Shown here: in pieces, positions 35,794-47,089 of the stretch
How positions within the stretch are numbered: the stretch's first letter is position 1
Layout: the number at the start of each line of letters is the position of its first letter
NCBI GenBank assembly: GCA_963920765.1
Contig: OY987243.1
Location: 34,347,060-34,411,059 of the forward strand
Reading direction: 5' to 3'
Length of the DNA stretch: 64,000 nucleotides
Origin: Ulota crispa
Taxonomy: Eukaryota > Streptophyta > Bryopsida > Orthotrichales > Orthotrichaceae
Translations under genes and position numbers: made by a program
Notes under the pieces: model-generated
What the model was told of the DNA's origin: nothing
Database searches by the model: none
Seen by the model: only the letters and a program-made list of their open reading frames with translations

Positions 35794-37116
35794 ATGTCCA
35801 CGATGGAGCTTGAGGTTGAAGAGCTCAGCGCAGCAGACGTTGTTGTAGTCACTGAAACACATAATGTCCAGAGTAAGGCCTCCAAATTGCGCTTCAAGGA
35901 GGAGCATCGCTTCAAGGAGGAGCATTTTAAAATGATTGTAGAGTGATTAGAGAATCCTTGCAATTTTGAGAAGCTTCATGGGTCGCGTAGCAAGACGAAA
36001 GTCGGGAGCGTACAGAACATGCCTAAGCGAGTGGTTTACGGGGAGCTCGTACGGCACCTCCAGCAAAAGGCGAAAGTCAAGATTTTGGGTTGAGACGCCA
36101 AGAAAATGCAAAGCAGGTGAGAGTATTCTCTATTTTCTTCTTTCCTTCTACTCTGTTCTCTCCACTTTTGAATCTGAGATGATGCTTTTTTTTTTGGAGC
36201 CAGGCATAAGTTCTTCCTCAGTAAATTTAAGTCTGCAAAGAAACAATCTGAGAGGACTGGTTTCGGAGTGACTCTAGAAGACCAAGCTAGAAAAATCCGC
36301 ACAATTGCAGCTAAGCTGGAGAAATTGTGCCCGTTTTACTCACGAATGCTTGTACTGTACGGTGAACGTGATAACGTGTCAACCCACGAGCTCGGTTGCT
36401 TCAGCGGTGCCAAGCGAATCATTCGAACTTCTTCAGATCATAAGAACGAGGAGGGAGACGAGGTTGTGGAGGTGGAAGGTGATGAAGAGGAAGCTGGGAC
36501 AAAAATCCAGAACCCTAGGAGGGACAATGTCGATTGCCAAAACGTGGTTTCTGATGCTCTATCGGACCTCCCGGACTTAGCAAGTCTCACTGCTAGCGCT
36601 ATTCAGGTGCCTGTACCTTCAATTAGGGTTTCAAGTGTAGGTGGATCCCAAGCAGGTCTCCGGAGCGACAATCGAAGAGGTAGTCGAGGAGCAGATTCAG
36701 AAGAGGAGAATACCTCTTCCCGGGGGGGCAATGGTTGTGGAAATTCTTTGCCTGACACAAATACAAACATGAAGAAGCGTGATACTGGAAAAACGAAGGA
36801 GAAGCAGCAGCAGCAAGGGGGTGGTGGCCTAGAAGCAATGTTTGCTGCGAGGCAGGCGAGCATGACAGCTCACTTGAGCGAGAAACTCCTTTGTGAGTTG
36901 GAATGGAGGAAAGAAGAAATGGCGATGCAGGATCGGCGTCGCCGTGAGGACCGCGAGGATCGCGAACGCCTCCACGCAATCGAGAAAGAGGAGCGTGAGA
37001 TCAAGCGTCAATCACAGAAAGATCAAGACACACGCTCATTCTTACTGCAACTCATATCGCAAAACAAATCTCCTCAGGAGATTGAGGAATACATGCAGAT
37101 TTTTCGTAGGTATTAA
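35794..37116 (+). pseudogene. Broken Myb/SANT-like (trihelix-type) DNA-binding protein gene, two exons
   Basis: Exon 1 (35794-36116) encodes an acidic leader, then a SANT-like segment containing FKEEHFKMIV and 'KLHGSRSKTKVGSVQN...KRVVYGELVRHLQQKAK'. Exon 2 (36204-37116) continues HKFFLSKFKSAKKQ and 'KIRTIAAKLEKLCPFYSRM', then a Ser/Gly/Gln-rich linker and a charged coiled coil (REDREDRERLHAIEKEEREI). The layout resembles plant trihelix proteins and the Myb-like second protein of PIF/Harbinger transposons. Exon 1 has two in-frame TGA codons, one right after FKMIVE and one after KVKILG. An 18-bp unit encoding RFKEEH is duplicated at about 35890-35926. Exon 2 alone is open from 36268 and could still yield a C-terminal protein. 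Host gene versus transposon origin is undecided. Confidence 0.6.
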
Positions 37117-38113
37117 CAATCCCTTTCCCATGTTCCCCTTTAAACCTTTGTAAGAAAAAATGTGGTCAAATTTGGGATAACTTTGCATTCTTGTATTCGT
37201 GTTTTTCATGTTTGTATTGCAAAACTGGAATCAACTAGGCTCTGAGCACTCATACATGAGGTTAAAGAGAGCCTCTCAAAGGATCTCCAACATCTAGATA
37301 AAGCTCAAGCCTCTCGCTAGCACACACTACTCCAAAAAACTTGATAATTTGACACAGATGCCGGGAAGGTCACTTGTCTGATAGAATCTTTGAGCATACC
37401 CTGTCGGAGTTATACATATCTGCTTCCCAAGAGTACCCGTGCTCGCTATTCCTTTCAGATAATGACGTGCATATAAGACTAAAGATTTAATAATTTATAT
37501 GAGATTCTAATACCAGTTGATTCTGCAATGCATACATGTTTCATTTTGGATGAAAGCTTGACATGTGAATTTGACAGAAATCAAAACAGAACTACGAAGA
37601 TATATGCAAACAATGACACTCAGTGGCCTAAAAAGCTCTCAATTTGCTCAGTTCCAGCTCAACACAGCAAAACGAATTGCCAAACAAGGTAAAGATATCT
37701 TTTTTTGCCAAGAGTTAATAATGACGAATTCTTAAGATAGCTAGCAAGGTTGGACTAACTTTTTCCTTGCAAGCAGATGTTATCTGAAGAAACCCGGTTC
37801 CTCAAAAGCGCGCCAAAACAATCCTCAAAAGCACGAAAGGGGACTAACAGACCAAAACGTCAAAGAAAGGCTTCCAGCTTCGAAGATAAATTAACGATAT
37901 GAAAGCAACAAATTGTTGCAAGAGAGTACCCAACTCGATCTTGCTGACACCATAATGAAGCTTGGACTTGGTGAAACTAGACGTTTCCTCCTGACTCATG
38001 AAGGGGAGTGTGCAAGTTTGATGAGCACTTACTCCATCCATCCCAGCCCTTGAAAGCACTCGTATGTACACACACAAAACAAAACACAGACACAGACACA
38101 CCAAACGAAACTA
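37117..38113. other. Spacer between the Myb-like pseudogene and the TP-rich gene
   Basis: No exon or repeat end was recognised. The distal part (from about 37850) is likely the 3' untranslated region of the minus-strand gene. Confidence 0.4.
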
Positions 38114-40355
38114 CTAGTGGGTCAACCTCGGTTTTGAAGCACTCATGAGCTTCGTCTCCGTGTACTTCTCCAGAAGCACATCGGAGACCCCGTGCCAGAA
38201 CTCTTCCTTTCGTCCATCGGGCCTCACCCTGGCTGCTGGAGACCTCAGAAAGAGCGCAATTCTCTCCGCCTCGGTTTTGGATCTCGTAACTCTGGTATTC
38301 TCGTCCTCTTCCGCACCGTCATCATCGTTCCTTCCCCTTTTCTTCACTGTAGAGCCAAATGCTCTCTTGACTCCTTGCGTGCCTTTGGTTCCAGCAACTC
38401 CAGCTGCTGATGGTTTGGACTCGCTGGCAGCTCGGTGAGAAACCCGGCTGACTGACCGTGGAGCAGCACCTCCATGGCCGTCATTGAACAAGGCTCTCGG
38501 TGTCAACTTCTCAGAGCAGCTGGTGCCGAACACTGCTGTTCTCTCTCTGGGTGTATTGAACTGCTTGGATAAACTGGGCGTTCCATGCGTCCTTTGGCCA
38601 TTGGAGTCTACCAATACGCCTTTTGCCTGACAAACAAAGAACCTTTCAGTTTGCAGCAAAGGGACACACACGTAGACACAATCGCTACAAGCAAAAGCTG
38701 CCAAAACTAGACTTGAGAGTGAAGGAGAAGCTGACCTGGTCCTTGCGAACTGACGGACTCTGAATAGTTTCAAGAGGTTGGAAAGAAGTAGCCTTCCGAA
38801 AGCCGAGTTTGGAAACCCCTGGGGATTGCGTCCTTTTAGGCGTCGGGAAAAGCTTTTGCCCGTTTGAGTCAATTGGAATATTAGAAGGCTGTTGCTGCAC
38901 AATACACGCAGAGATTAGAATCGTTTCAACCTAAACCTTCGTGGCATGTTTTCAACGAGATTTAGTTACTCGTAAACCAGAACTTGCCAAAAGAGTATCA
39001 ACTGCCTGAAAGAGAGATTCCCACTTCGAAAGCTACGAGATATCCGCATTTCTACTGATACAATTGGTTAGTTTTCCTTCACACTTTGATTCTTGTCAAC
39101 TCTTGTAGATATGGGTTTGGCAAGAAGTCTAACCTGCTTTTGCTCCTTGCTTGGACTCTCGGTAGTTTCGAGGGGCTCAAAGGAAGGGTTGGCATACACA
39201 GTAAAGGTGTCGAGAGGCAGATGAGCGCCAGAAGAGTCCTCATGTGGAGCCGGGGCTAGGTTTTCTGTTTCACTAACAACCTGCAACTTCTTGGGAGTTG
39301 GAGAAGCATGGTTACTCATTCCTTTCAGCGATCGGGTGACATTTGGAGTTAGAGTGGCAGGGTTTCTCACTCCACATGCGGCCCGGACGATTTTTGGAGT
39401 TGAGGAAAGCCGCTGCCCATTGGAATCCATTGGAACACGACTGGGCTGCACATAAACGTGTACACAATATCAACACCTAAATGCCCAAAGGATTTATAGC
39501 TTTGAACGGGAACCGTAACCTTCAGACATACTACTCAGTCAGAACCAAAGTTTTTTGTGATCAGAACATTGCATGCGTTTTTCATTAACAAGATTAAACT
39601 GAACGAAGATATATGCCAGTATGACCTTCACGAGAGGCTATTCTTGGTCTTTTTGAGGTTCCTTCCACAGCCAAATTGTTCAAAACTGTAGTAAAATTGA
39701 GAAAAGCAATGAAGTGGGAATGCGAAAGTGGGACTTACTGTGCCATTTGATCCACATAAGCGAACAGTTTTCATCACCCTGTCTAAGGAAGGCTTAGTAA
39801 CTTCAGTCTTTTCCACCTGAGGCACATGATCCATCAACTATGTCAGTCCCTTTAAGTACTTCTAAAATAAGAATCACAAGCACAAGAGGCTACTTGCGCA
39901 TGTCTCTGGCCCAAATATACATACATAATTTCCAGAAGTATCTTTTCAGATCATTCTATGTTGATGCCTGAGTACATGATCCTCAACACGATCCTCATTT
40001 GAGTCCCGGTTGATTCAAAATTTGAAAATCGTCACAGATATTCTCAGAATACTACTATTCCAGTCATAAATAAGCCATTTCTCATGAACATGATCTCAAA
40101 ACATGCAACAACTGCAATTGGCACTGATCAAACCCTTGTTGCGAACTATAATTTCTACATTTTTTAATTCGTTGACAAGTATCTTCTCTTCGACTGAAAA
40201 AAAAGGATTAGTTTCAGACAATTTCAAATGAATTTCAAAATCAGGCAAGTGTGAGATGCAATGGAGATAGTTACCTCGGGAAGTGCCGTGCTGCCTCGTG
40301 AGGCTATCACAGGGGCCACCATAGCCGAGGGACTGCCGCAGCTCAGCGCCTGCAT
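38114..40355 (-). CDS. Unrecognised five-exon protein with repeated PxDSNGQ-TPK motifs
   Basis: Exons are 40355-40275, 39816-39739, 39445-39134, 38894-38736 and 38626-38114. All introns are GT-AG in phase 0, giving 380 residues. I do not recognise the family. The starts of exons 3, 4 and 5 share a motif: 'VPMDSNGQRLSSTPK', 'IPIDSNGQKLFPTPK' and 'VLVDSNGQRTHGTPS', so these exons probably arose by duplication. The protein is rich in Ser/Thr-Pro sites (TPK, SPTPKK, LTPR, QSP), which would suit proline-directed kinase control, and is otherwise low in order. The C-terminus is the best-ordered part: 'TEAERIALFLRSPAARVRPD' then 'KEEFWHGVSDVLLEKY'. A basic KKRGRND stretch precedes it and could be a nuclear signal. 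The first ATG in frame with the exon-1 splice was chosen; further leader exons probably lie upstream to about 41.1 kb. Confidence 0.65.
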
Positions 40356-41366
40356 GGCAAGGCTGCTCTTGAGGCACGTCCAAGAGTGCGTTGCCTCGCT
40401 TCTGAGGCGGTTTATATTCTGCAAGTAAGATCTACTTGAAATCAAAACCACAACATAAAATTCCAAAAAAAGCGGGGATTGCGTACACTGGTCTCTTTAA
40501 ATCACTACAATTCCAACATCTGGCAATCCTCCGAGGTAAGAACACAAGCGGCTTCAGAAGTGTTAACAAAACAGAGAGCAAAGACAAGTAGCCCCCGACA
40601 ATCTCCGGTTTCCGAAGTTTAAGAACTCTCCAAAATGCACCACTCAAGAGGAGTTCATAAACATTCAAGTGAGGCGAGAGAATCGCGCGGCTCCGTCAAA
40701 GTGACAGTAGAAACGCAAGAACCAGGGGAGGGGGGAGAGAGACGCCACTGACCTTTCAACCGAGCACGCTAATGTCCTCCGAGTTTCGGTAAAACTCTGA
40801 GGTTCGGCAGGTCTAAGCACGTCCTCGTCCTTGCTGCGAGCACCAACGGAAACACAACTCCATGAACTCCACTCGCGGTCACCGCCGCAACGGCTAATTC
40901 CGAAGCAGAGTGCACCCGGGCTTACAAGACAGACGAGGATTTGATACAAAGTTACACGGAAACGATCGGTCTCAGCAATCCAGCGATCAACGCAAGCTAT
41001 GGAGCTCCTGGAAATGGCAACGCGCGCAGTCGCCTGAGTCTGCCTCGCTGAAGCTCTTCCAACGGTCACTTCGTTTGTAGATACCTGGGACTATATACCC
41101 GGGACTCTATACCCGGGACGCGTCGTTTCCCACGCATATACCCTTTCAGTCTACACTACCGGATCTCGGGTACAGGGGATGACTCTCGTGCGATGGCACT
41201 CCGGACATCATTGCTGTGCCTTCGAATCGGTGTAAGCGTGGTAACTATGCCAAGACCTGTATCATACCGGGGGTGTGGCATGGGTATCATCAATGGGTTT
41301 CTTCCCAAGATTCGAGATCTTAGAGTCGCCTTGAGGAGTTAGAGATTTTCGAAAACCTTGTATTAA
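40356..41366 (-). promoter_or_regulatory. Leader and promoter of the TP-rich gene
   Basis: The region to about 41.1 kb is GC-richer than its surroundings and probably holds non-coding leader exons. At 41085-41130 a short repeat 'atacccgggac' occurs twice around TATA-like ACTATATACC and CTCTATACC. Open frames here show no family resemblance. Confidence 0.35.
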
Positions 41367-42012
41367 CCCCTCACCGCCCATGGTGTTTTTGAGTATCTTA
41401 GAATTTGCTTGAAAGTGAACAAAATGTCGGAATTTTGATCAATCTTATCAATTTTCTTTGAAGTGCAATCGTATAAAGTCAAAGTAGACATGTTATAGAT
41501 CTCATAGGAAAAGAAATCACAAGAATTTTATTTATAGATTGAAAGATTATAACATTTAATCATGAGGGTGTTAAAACTGCAAAAGTGATTGGAAGTCTTT
41601 CAATCCTCTTTGTGCACCTCAAACCTAAAATTGAGGGTACCAAAAAAATATGAGTATGTAAAGTATAACATGCATAACCCCAATCAATTTACAGCTTCTC
41701 AAAATCTATTCTACAATTTTTTAAACTGAATTTTTAATGTGATTTTTTCTCCAAGTTCTAGTGTACTTGAGGCTCATTTCCAAGAGCCTTCAACACTAGA
41801 AAGTGAAGATTTGCAATGGACACCCTTGCACAAAACCTTGAATAGACAAATCATGTTAATTTGTTTTCAAAATCAAACTCTTGATACTAAAACTAGACTC
41901 CAATAAAAATTTAAATAAAATAATGATCACTAAAAAAAATCTTGAAAATAGGTGCCACATCTATGAATAAAATTCAAAGAAGCCCGGTTTGAGCTCCTTG
42001 GGTGGTGAGGGG
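41367..42012. mobile_element. TTAA-flanked MITE, 0.64-kb subfamily, copy 2
   Basis: TTAA at 41363-41366 and 42013-42016 flank ends CCCCTCACCGCCCA and TGGGTGGTGAGGGG. The interior matches copies 1 and 3 ('gtgtacttgaggctcatttc', 'gcaatggacacccttgcac'). The terminal bases differ from copies 1 and 3 in a matched way at both ends (CTCACC versus CTAAAT), as if the two ends co-evolve. Confidence 0.82.
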
Positions 42013-42013
42013 T

Positions 42014-42423
42014 TAAGGTAAAGTGGAAGCATCCATACCCAATAATAAGAGATTCTGCAACAATCTCCAGAGAGTTTAAGGCCACAAATAATTTTCCCAT
42101 GTAGGAAGATAAGAAATATTGGGATAGCAAAATTTTCATAATTTTATTTGCAAAACTAAAATTACTATGAATTTTGGGAGTTAAAAAGTGTTCCACACCC
42201 ATTGCCAATGTCTAGATGTATGCAATTCCAATACAAGCCAAACCAATTTCAGCTCATTACTTCCTACCTCACTTTGGGACATGTGGCATGACTTAAGTGG
42301 CTCCAACCTTGCAAAATACTCAGAAAATACACAATACAAAGCACCTATCCTAGCTCATGGTGGAAATAGCACCCCCTACTAGTTGGGAATGGGGTATTAT
42401 TAGCTAGGGGTGCTTCCACCTTA
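42014..42423. mobile_element. MITE with TAAGGTGGAAGCACC ends
   Basis: Left end TAAGGTAAAGTGGAAGCATC and right end, inverted, TAAGGTGGAAGCACCCCTAG. It starts at the TTAA that closes the preceding element, exactly as at 27106. It belongs to or near the TAAGGTAGGA family. Confidence 0.5.
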
Positions 42424-43505
42424 GAAGACTCATGAATGGAGCATCTAAGGGTTGAAACTAAATTTTGGAGAGATGAAACTTTTGGAAATATTTTGCAATA
42501 AATTTTGTTTGAAAGACAACATGAATTGGCATCTGATCCAAGTTGTTTCATATTTTTTGGAGCTTTGTGGAATTAGTTATGACATTTTGAAGTGGAAAGA
42601 CCGTAGGTCTCTAAAACGGTGCACCTCCTCAAATGTACATGGTTTGTACATTGTTGAAGGGCTATGAAAAACAATGTGTACAATACCCCTCATTATGTTT
42701 ACGTTTGGCCCATTTTGCCATTCAAAGAACTTAACATAAAATAGAGTATGATTTGCATTTTAGGTGTTGCGTCATGGTTTTGTAACTCTTATGCACTCCT
42801 AATCAAGCACATCACATTTTAGTTCCAATATATAAAATCCCCATTTTTTGTAAATTGTTTTGTATTAAAGTCATGGTTTTACATGAAAATTGATTGAAGA
42901 AAAATGGTGATGAATATTTGAGATTTGATTGCATGGATATGTAAGGAAACATCCGTATGCACATTTTTCATGTTTAACTAGTTTTTCACCTAGTAAACAT
43001 ATTTTCATGCTCAAAGGTACAAATGTAATCATAATGTATGAGTCAAATAGCAAAATCTGATTATCATAAAGAAATATCAATTTTACAAATTTGGGTTTTA
43101 CCACACCCCAAGTTGATTTCATATTCATTTCTTTGTAGATCATATTTTTGTTATTTAATGATATTTGTTTTAACATGAAAAAGGTGCATATGGATGTTTC
43201 CTTACATACCCATGCAACCAAATCTCAAAAATTCATCATCAATTTTCTTCAATCAATTTTCATGTAAAACCATGACTTTAATACAAAACAATTTACCCAA
43301 AATGGGGTTTTTATTTTTTGGAACTGAAATTTGATGTGCTTGATTAGGAGTGCATAAGAATTACAAAACCATGATGCACGGCAAAATATGCTAACCATAC
43401 TCTATTTTATGCAAAGTTCTTTGAATAGTAAAATGGGCCAAACGTAAATATATTGAGGGGTACTGTACATATAAAGTACATTTGAGCAAGTGCACCATTT
43501 TAGAG
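42424..43505. mobile_element. Foldback element with arms of about 330 bp
   Basis: 42610-42960 and 43185-43500 are inverted copies; for example 'aagtcatggttttacatgaa' is mirrored by 'ttcatgtaaaaccatgactt'. The left part (42430-42640) matches the PILS-intron MITE. The loop (42960-43185) is unique here. The outer ends are not fully defined. Confidence 0.65.
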
Positions 43506-43537
43506 CCTACATCAAATTAGAGCCTTTTACCTAGTAA

Positions 43538-44681
43538 GGGAATTGATATGTGTACACCTCGGGGGGTGGGGATAAACTTTAGATATTTCCCATTGGCAAG
43601 CTATATTTGGAAAGTTTGAATTTATATTTGGATTTAAAGACCTTGATTTAGCCTAGAACCACAAAGGAGGTTACAATTGAACAATGCCTAGTGGCAAAGT
43701 TTAGCCTTTTTTACACAGAGCATGAAAGTACTGATTTGCCCCCTAGCTAAGCTTTCCCACTAGGCATTGTTCAATTGTAACCTCCTTTGTGGTTCTAGGC
43801 TAAATCCTAGTCTTTAACCCTTGAACACCCTAGAGGACCAAAAGTGTCCTCGCATGATTTCAAAGGCTTGTTTGAGGCTCTGGATTTACATTTTTGATCT
43901 TGTTATAAACTACAATTATGGAGGCATTCAAGTTGTCCATGTCAATGAAATAATGGCAAGGCAAGCCAAATGTTGTACAAGTGTCTCAAGAGATTTGATT
44001 GGGTGAAACACCATACAGGGCATGGTGGCAAGCAAATTTTTACAAGCTGCGACTAGTCAATATTCCTTGCAAGCTTCCTTATGTGTGCTTTGTGGTAGCA
44101 AGAAATTTGTTGGCAAGGGTTCAAGCATGTTCTAGATCCTTATTGTGGCAACCCTCACAGATTGTCCCGGTCATCTTTGTCCGTGCAATAGTAGTATGAA
44201 GCCCTAAAACTTGACATAAAAAGAAGTGCAATCTTCAATAACTTATAAATGTGTGCATCACATCTAATCTTGCTACTCACAAAAATTGAGATGAATCAAA
44301 TGCTTATAGAATTTAGTAAAATTCATCAAATAGCAATTGCCGTCCAAAAAGTGAGATTTTGCCATCACATGTTGTTTGGTCAGATGTTATAATCTCCCAT
44401 CTCTTGCGGTCAATTGTTCCCAAAATGTACAAACCATTTTCTAAGTGGGTGTTCCACTATTTTCAATGGTCACTTTTTGTGGATCACCCAATTGACTAAG
44501 ATACAAAGCATCAAAGTTGGAGGTCTCCAAAAACCTTGATTTTGGTGAAAATGGCCTGGGCGTTCAGGAATTAAATCCAAATCTGAATTCAAACTTTCCA
44601 AATTCAGCTTGCCAATGGGAAATATCTAAAGTTTACCCCATGTGCACATATCACACCCTAGGTGTGCAAATATCAATTCCC
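43538..44681. mobile_element. Foldback MITE F3, split by a TTAA element
   Basis: Ends GGGAATTGATATG and CATATCAATTCCC-type (here AATATCAATTCCC). Arm cores AGGTTACAATTGAACAATGC and its inverse. The right arm is interrupted at its internal TTTAAA by the element at 43818-44570. The 9-bp flanks are only weakly alike, so the duplication has decayed. Confidence 0.75.
43818..44570. mobile_element. TTAA-flanked element nested in foldback F3
   Basis: TTAA at 43814-43817 and 44571-44574. Ends CCCTTGAACACCCTAGAGG and GCCTGGGCGTTCAGGA. Joining the flanks restores the foldback arm sequence AGTCTTTAAATCCAAAT, which matches the other arm, so target and boundaries are certain. The interior has short open frames (43821-44006) without family resemblance. 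Confidence 0.85.
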
Positions 44682-44761
44682 ATATTATAATTGCATAATA
44701 CTAACCAACTTAATTTGCCGATTTAAATGGTTTGCACCAAGTTTTGCTTTTTGGCGTTTAA

Positions 44762-44973
44762 CCCCTGAATGGCCCAAAAGCCCTTTGTGGCCATATATAC
44801 AGATGTATTTGAGCTACTCTAAGGGCTTTCCAAAAAAAATTATGCACCCACCATCATACAATCCTTTGATATGTATAGTTGTAACACTTAATTTCTAGCT
44901 AATTTAAACTTTTAAATATTGGTTGTGACTGTATTTGGTACCTTAGCTCCATAGCCCAAGGGCCCTTCAGGGG
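44762..44973. mobile_element. TTAA-flanked MITE, 0.21-kb subfamily, copy 1
   Basis: 212 bp between TTAA at 44758-44761 and 44974-44977. Ends CCCCTGAATGGCCCAAAAGC and CAAGGGCCCTTCAGGGG. About 85-90% like 58078-58288 by eye ('ccctttg.ggccatat', 'cacttaatttctagc'). Confidence 0.88.
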
Positions 44974-45129
44974 TTAAGGTGTAGTTTTATATACAAAAAA
45001 TTGCATACAAGGTTACTATACGGTACTTCAACAAGTTTGATGTTCTTTTTGAGTAAATAGATAAAGTCACTCCCAAGAGTAGGGATCGTAAGGTACGTGC
45101 ATTTTGGGAAATTATTATACAAGCTTTAA

Positions 45130-45355
45130 CCCTTAAAAGACCATAGGGCATAGTATATATGCTGACGTATAATTGTCATTTGCTACCAATAAGAAATTTT
45201 AATTTGGGATCTCAAGTAGCTCACTAGAACCACATTGATCTATTCTTCAACTTCTTTGTTGGTTTCAAATGTAGTAGAAGTGTGAATCCATTCCAAATAC
45301 AAGAAAAATACTCCTTATTGTACTGGTTGCAAAGGGCCTTTCAATTGTTTAAGGA
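45130..45355. mobile_element. Short TTAA-flanked element
   Basis: TTAA at 45126-45129 and 45356-45359. Ends CCCTTAAAAGACCATAGGG and CAAAGGGCCTTTCAATTG. 226 bp, AT-rich, no frame. Confidence 0.6.
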
Positions 45356-45479
45356 TTAATCTTTAGGACTCAACTCATCTCTTGACTTGAAATACTTTTA
45401 AAATACTTTATAAACAAATAGGAGGGATAATTTGCCATAAAAAAAAAAAATTGGTACAGAAGAAAGCACTTAGTATTGT

Positions 45480-46300
45480 GAAAGAGCTGGCTTGGCAATT
45501 TAGTGGTGATGAAGATTTTCTAGCTTGATCTAGAAGAATCATTGGAGGGATTCTGCGATGTCAAGCTCGCGGACTTCAAGGCTTTGACGGTCCACTACCA
45601 TGTGGATTTCGTCTTCAGCACACTTTGAATGGGTACACCATCTTTGTCTTTGGAGCCTTATGAGACCTTTGTTTGAGTAGAAAGGGTAAGATAGTGAGTG
45701 TGTTTGGGAAGCAGTGAAAATGAGAGATACGTATGGGAAAAACTGGTTCAGTACTGAAAACGAAGGACAATTGACGGTGAAGCTCGAAAACCACCCGAAC
45801 CGTGATTGAGACAGCTCGGTAATTATCTGAACTTTTTGCAGAAATATTTACGTTTTTGCCTATCACCTCCAATTCCGTAATTTACAGATGGCGACTTGGC
45901 CTATGCCCAACTTATCGACAAAATCCATGAAAATCTGCTCGAGAGTTACAAAGTCAATCAGCTAGACGACAGATTCTCACAGGGATGCAACTAGCTGCTG
46001 TACATGGCCTTGGGTGTAACAGCTACTCAATATAAAGCAACAATGGAATCAAAATTCAAGCTTACTGGCATCTACAAACTCAAGCAAGAATGCCGGGATG
46101 AATCCCGGGAGAATAGACCTCCAACGGCACTGAGCACGATGTGTGATACCTGATTTCCACTGGCACGGAGAAGATAAGTTTGGCTGAGTGCCACCCACCA
46201 TCCCCGCTGTCAGGGAAAAACAATGCTGCAATGACGGTGCCCAGCATGCTCTTGCTCAGGAAGTACAGCGTTGCGGTCATGGCCCCGTGCACGCCTGAGT
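45480..46300. other. Gene-like fragments of unknown origin
   Basis: On the plus strand near 45530-45627 a short frame reads ESLEGFCDVKLADFKAL... with normal codon composition. On the minus strand 46292-46150 looks like an exon: AG before GCGTGCACGGGG and a GTATCA donor after GAAATCAG, encoding hydrophobic 'MTATLYFLSKSMLGTVIAAL'. I cannot name either family and see no neighbouring exons, so these are probably remnants. Confidence 0.3.
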
Positions 46301-46709
46301 ACAGTCAGCTTGCAAGTTGGAAGAGCAGCCACAATCGCAGCCCCTGCTTTTGCAGTTGCAATTCACAAGAGTGCCAGAGTGGAGTGGGGGAGGCGGACAC
46401 TCCGGACAGTGATGTGTGTCTGGGGTGGTTGACTAATTACGCTGTGCGGTGTCTGTCGATTCTGCCTGTACATTACTGCATTTCAATGGAGATGCATTCT
46501 TTGTTTCCTGTTGTCTTCTGCACGAGTGCACGTACGAGGTTGTTGGACCAGGGTGGAACAGCTCAGATGTCTCAACTGGCACAAAAATGTAAGATTTTAT
46601 AATTTTATCATTCGAAAACTGCATTTGCAAACTTTGAGTTCATGTAAGCTTATGGATTATGGATTCAGGGCCCGGGTGACTGACCCCCTTGCTGGCCTCT
46701 TGGATGCAT

Positions 46710-46857
46710 AGGGATGAGGGGAGGCTGGGAGCTCGTTCCCGTAGTTCGTTCCCCGATGGATTCCTACCCCTTGTTTTCTGCTCCTTCCTGCACCTTCTTC
46801 TCGTGTGAAGGAACCTATAAAGGAACGAGCTGCGGGAACGAGCTCCCCTCACCCCAT
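46710..46857. mobile_element. Small GC-rich foldback MITE
   Basis: GGGATGAGGGGAGGCTGGGA and AGCTCGTTCCCG are mirrored by CGGGAACGAGCTCCCCTCAC. The arm core GGAACGAGCT is repeated twice on the right. The interior is pyrimidine-rich. It is not similar to any other element in the window. Confidence 0.6.
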
Positions 46858-46997
46858 CCAGGAGGGGCAGCGAGGCAGATATACAGCGGTGTCTGGCTAA
46901 CATGAAGGGCGGCGGGACAGGAAAAAGTTTCATTGTAAGAAAATATTCATTGTAATCAACCTTGAGGTAAGTCAGAGCAATACGTGAAAACAAATGA

Positions 46998-47089
46998 TTG
47001 AGGTGGGACATGGACATTAATCTTAGCCAAATCTTTTTCTTAATTGAGGTGGGACATGGACATTAATCTTAGTCAAATCTTTTTCTTAA
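46998..47089. repeat. Two 46-bp tandem copies
   Basis: The unit beginning TTGAGGTGGGACATGGACAT occurs twice head to tail with one mismatch (AGCC versus AGTC), so the duplication is recent. Confidence 0.9.

Noticed and set aside
36603-36979. Minus-strand frames opposite the Myb-like exon
   Set aside because: They are shadows of a GA-rich coding strand without any family resemblance.
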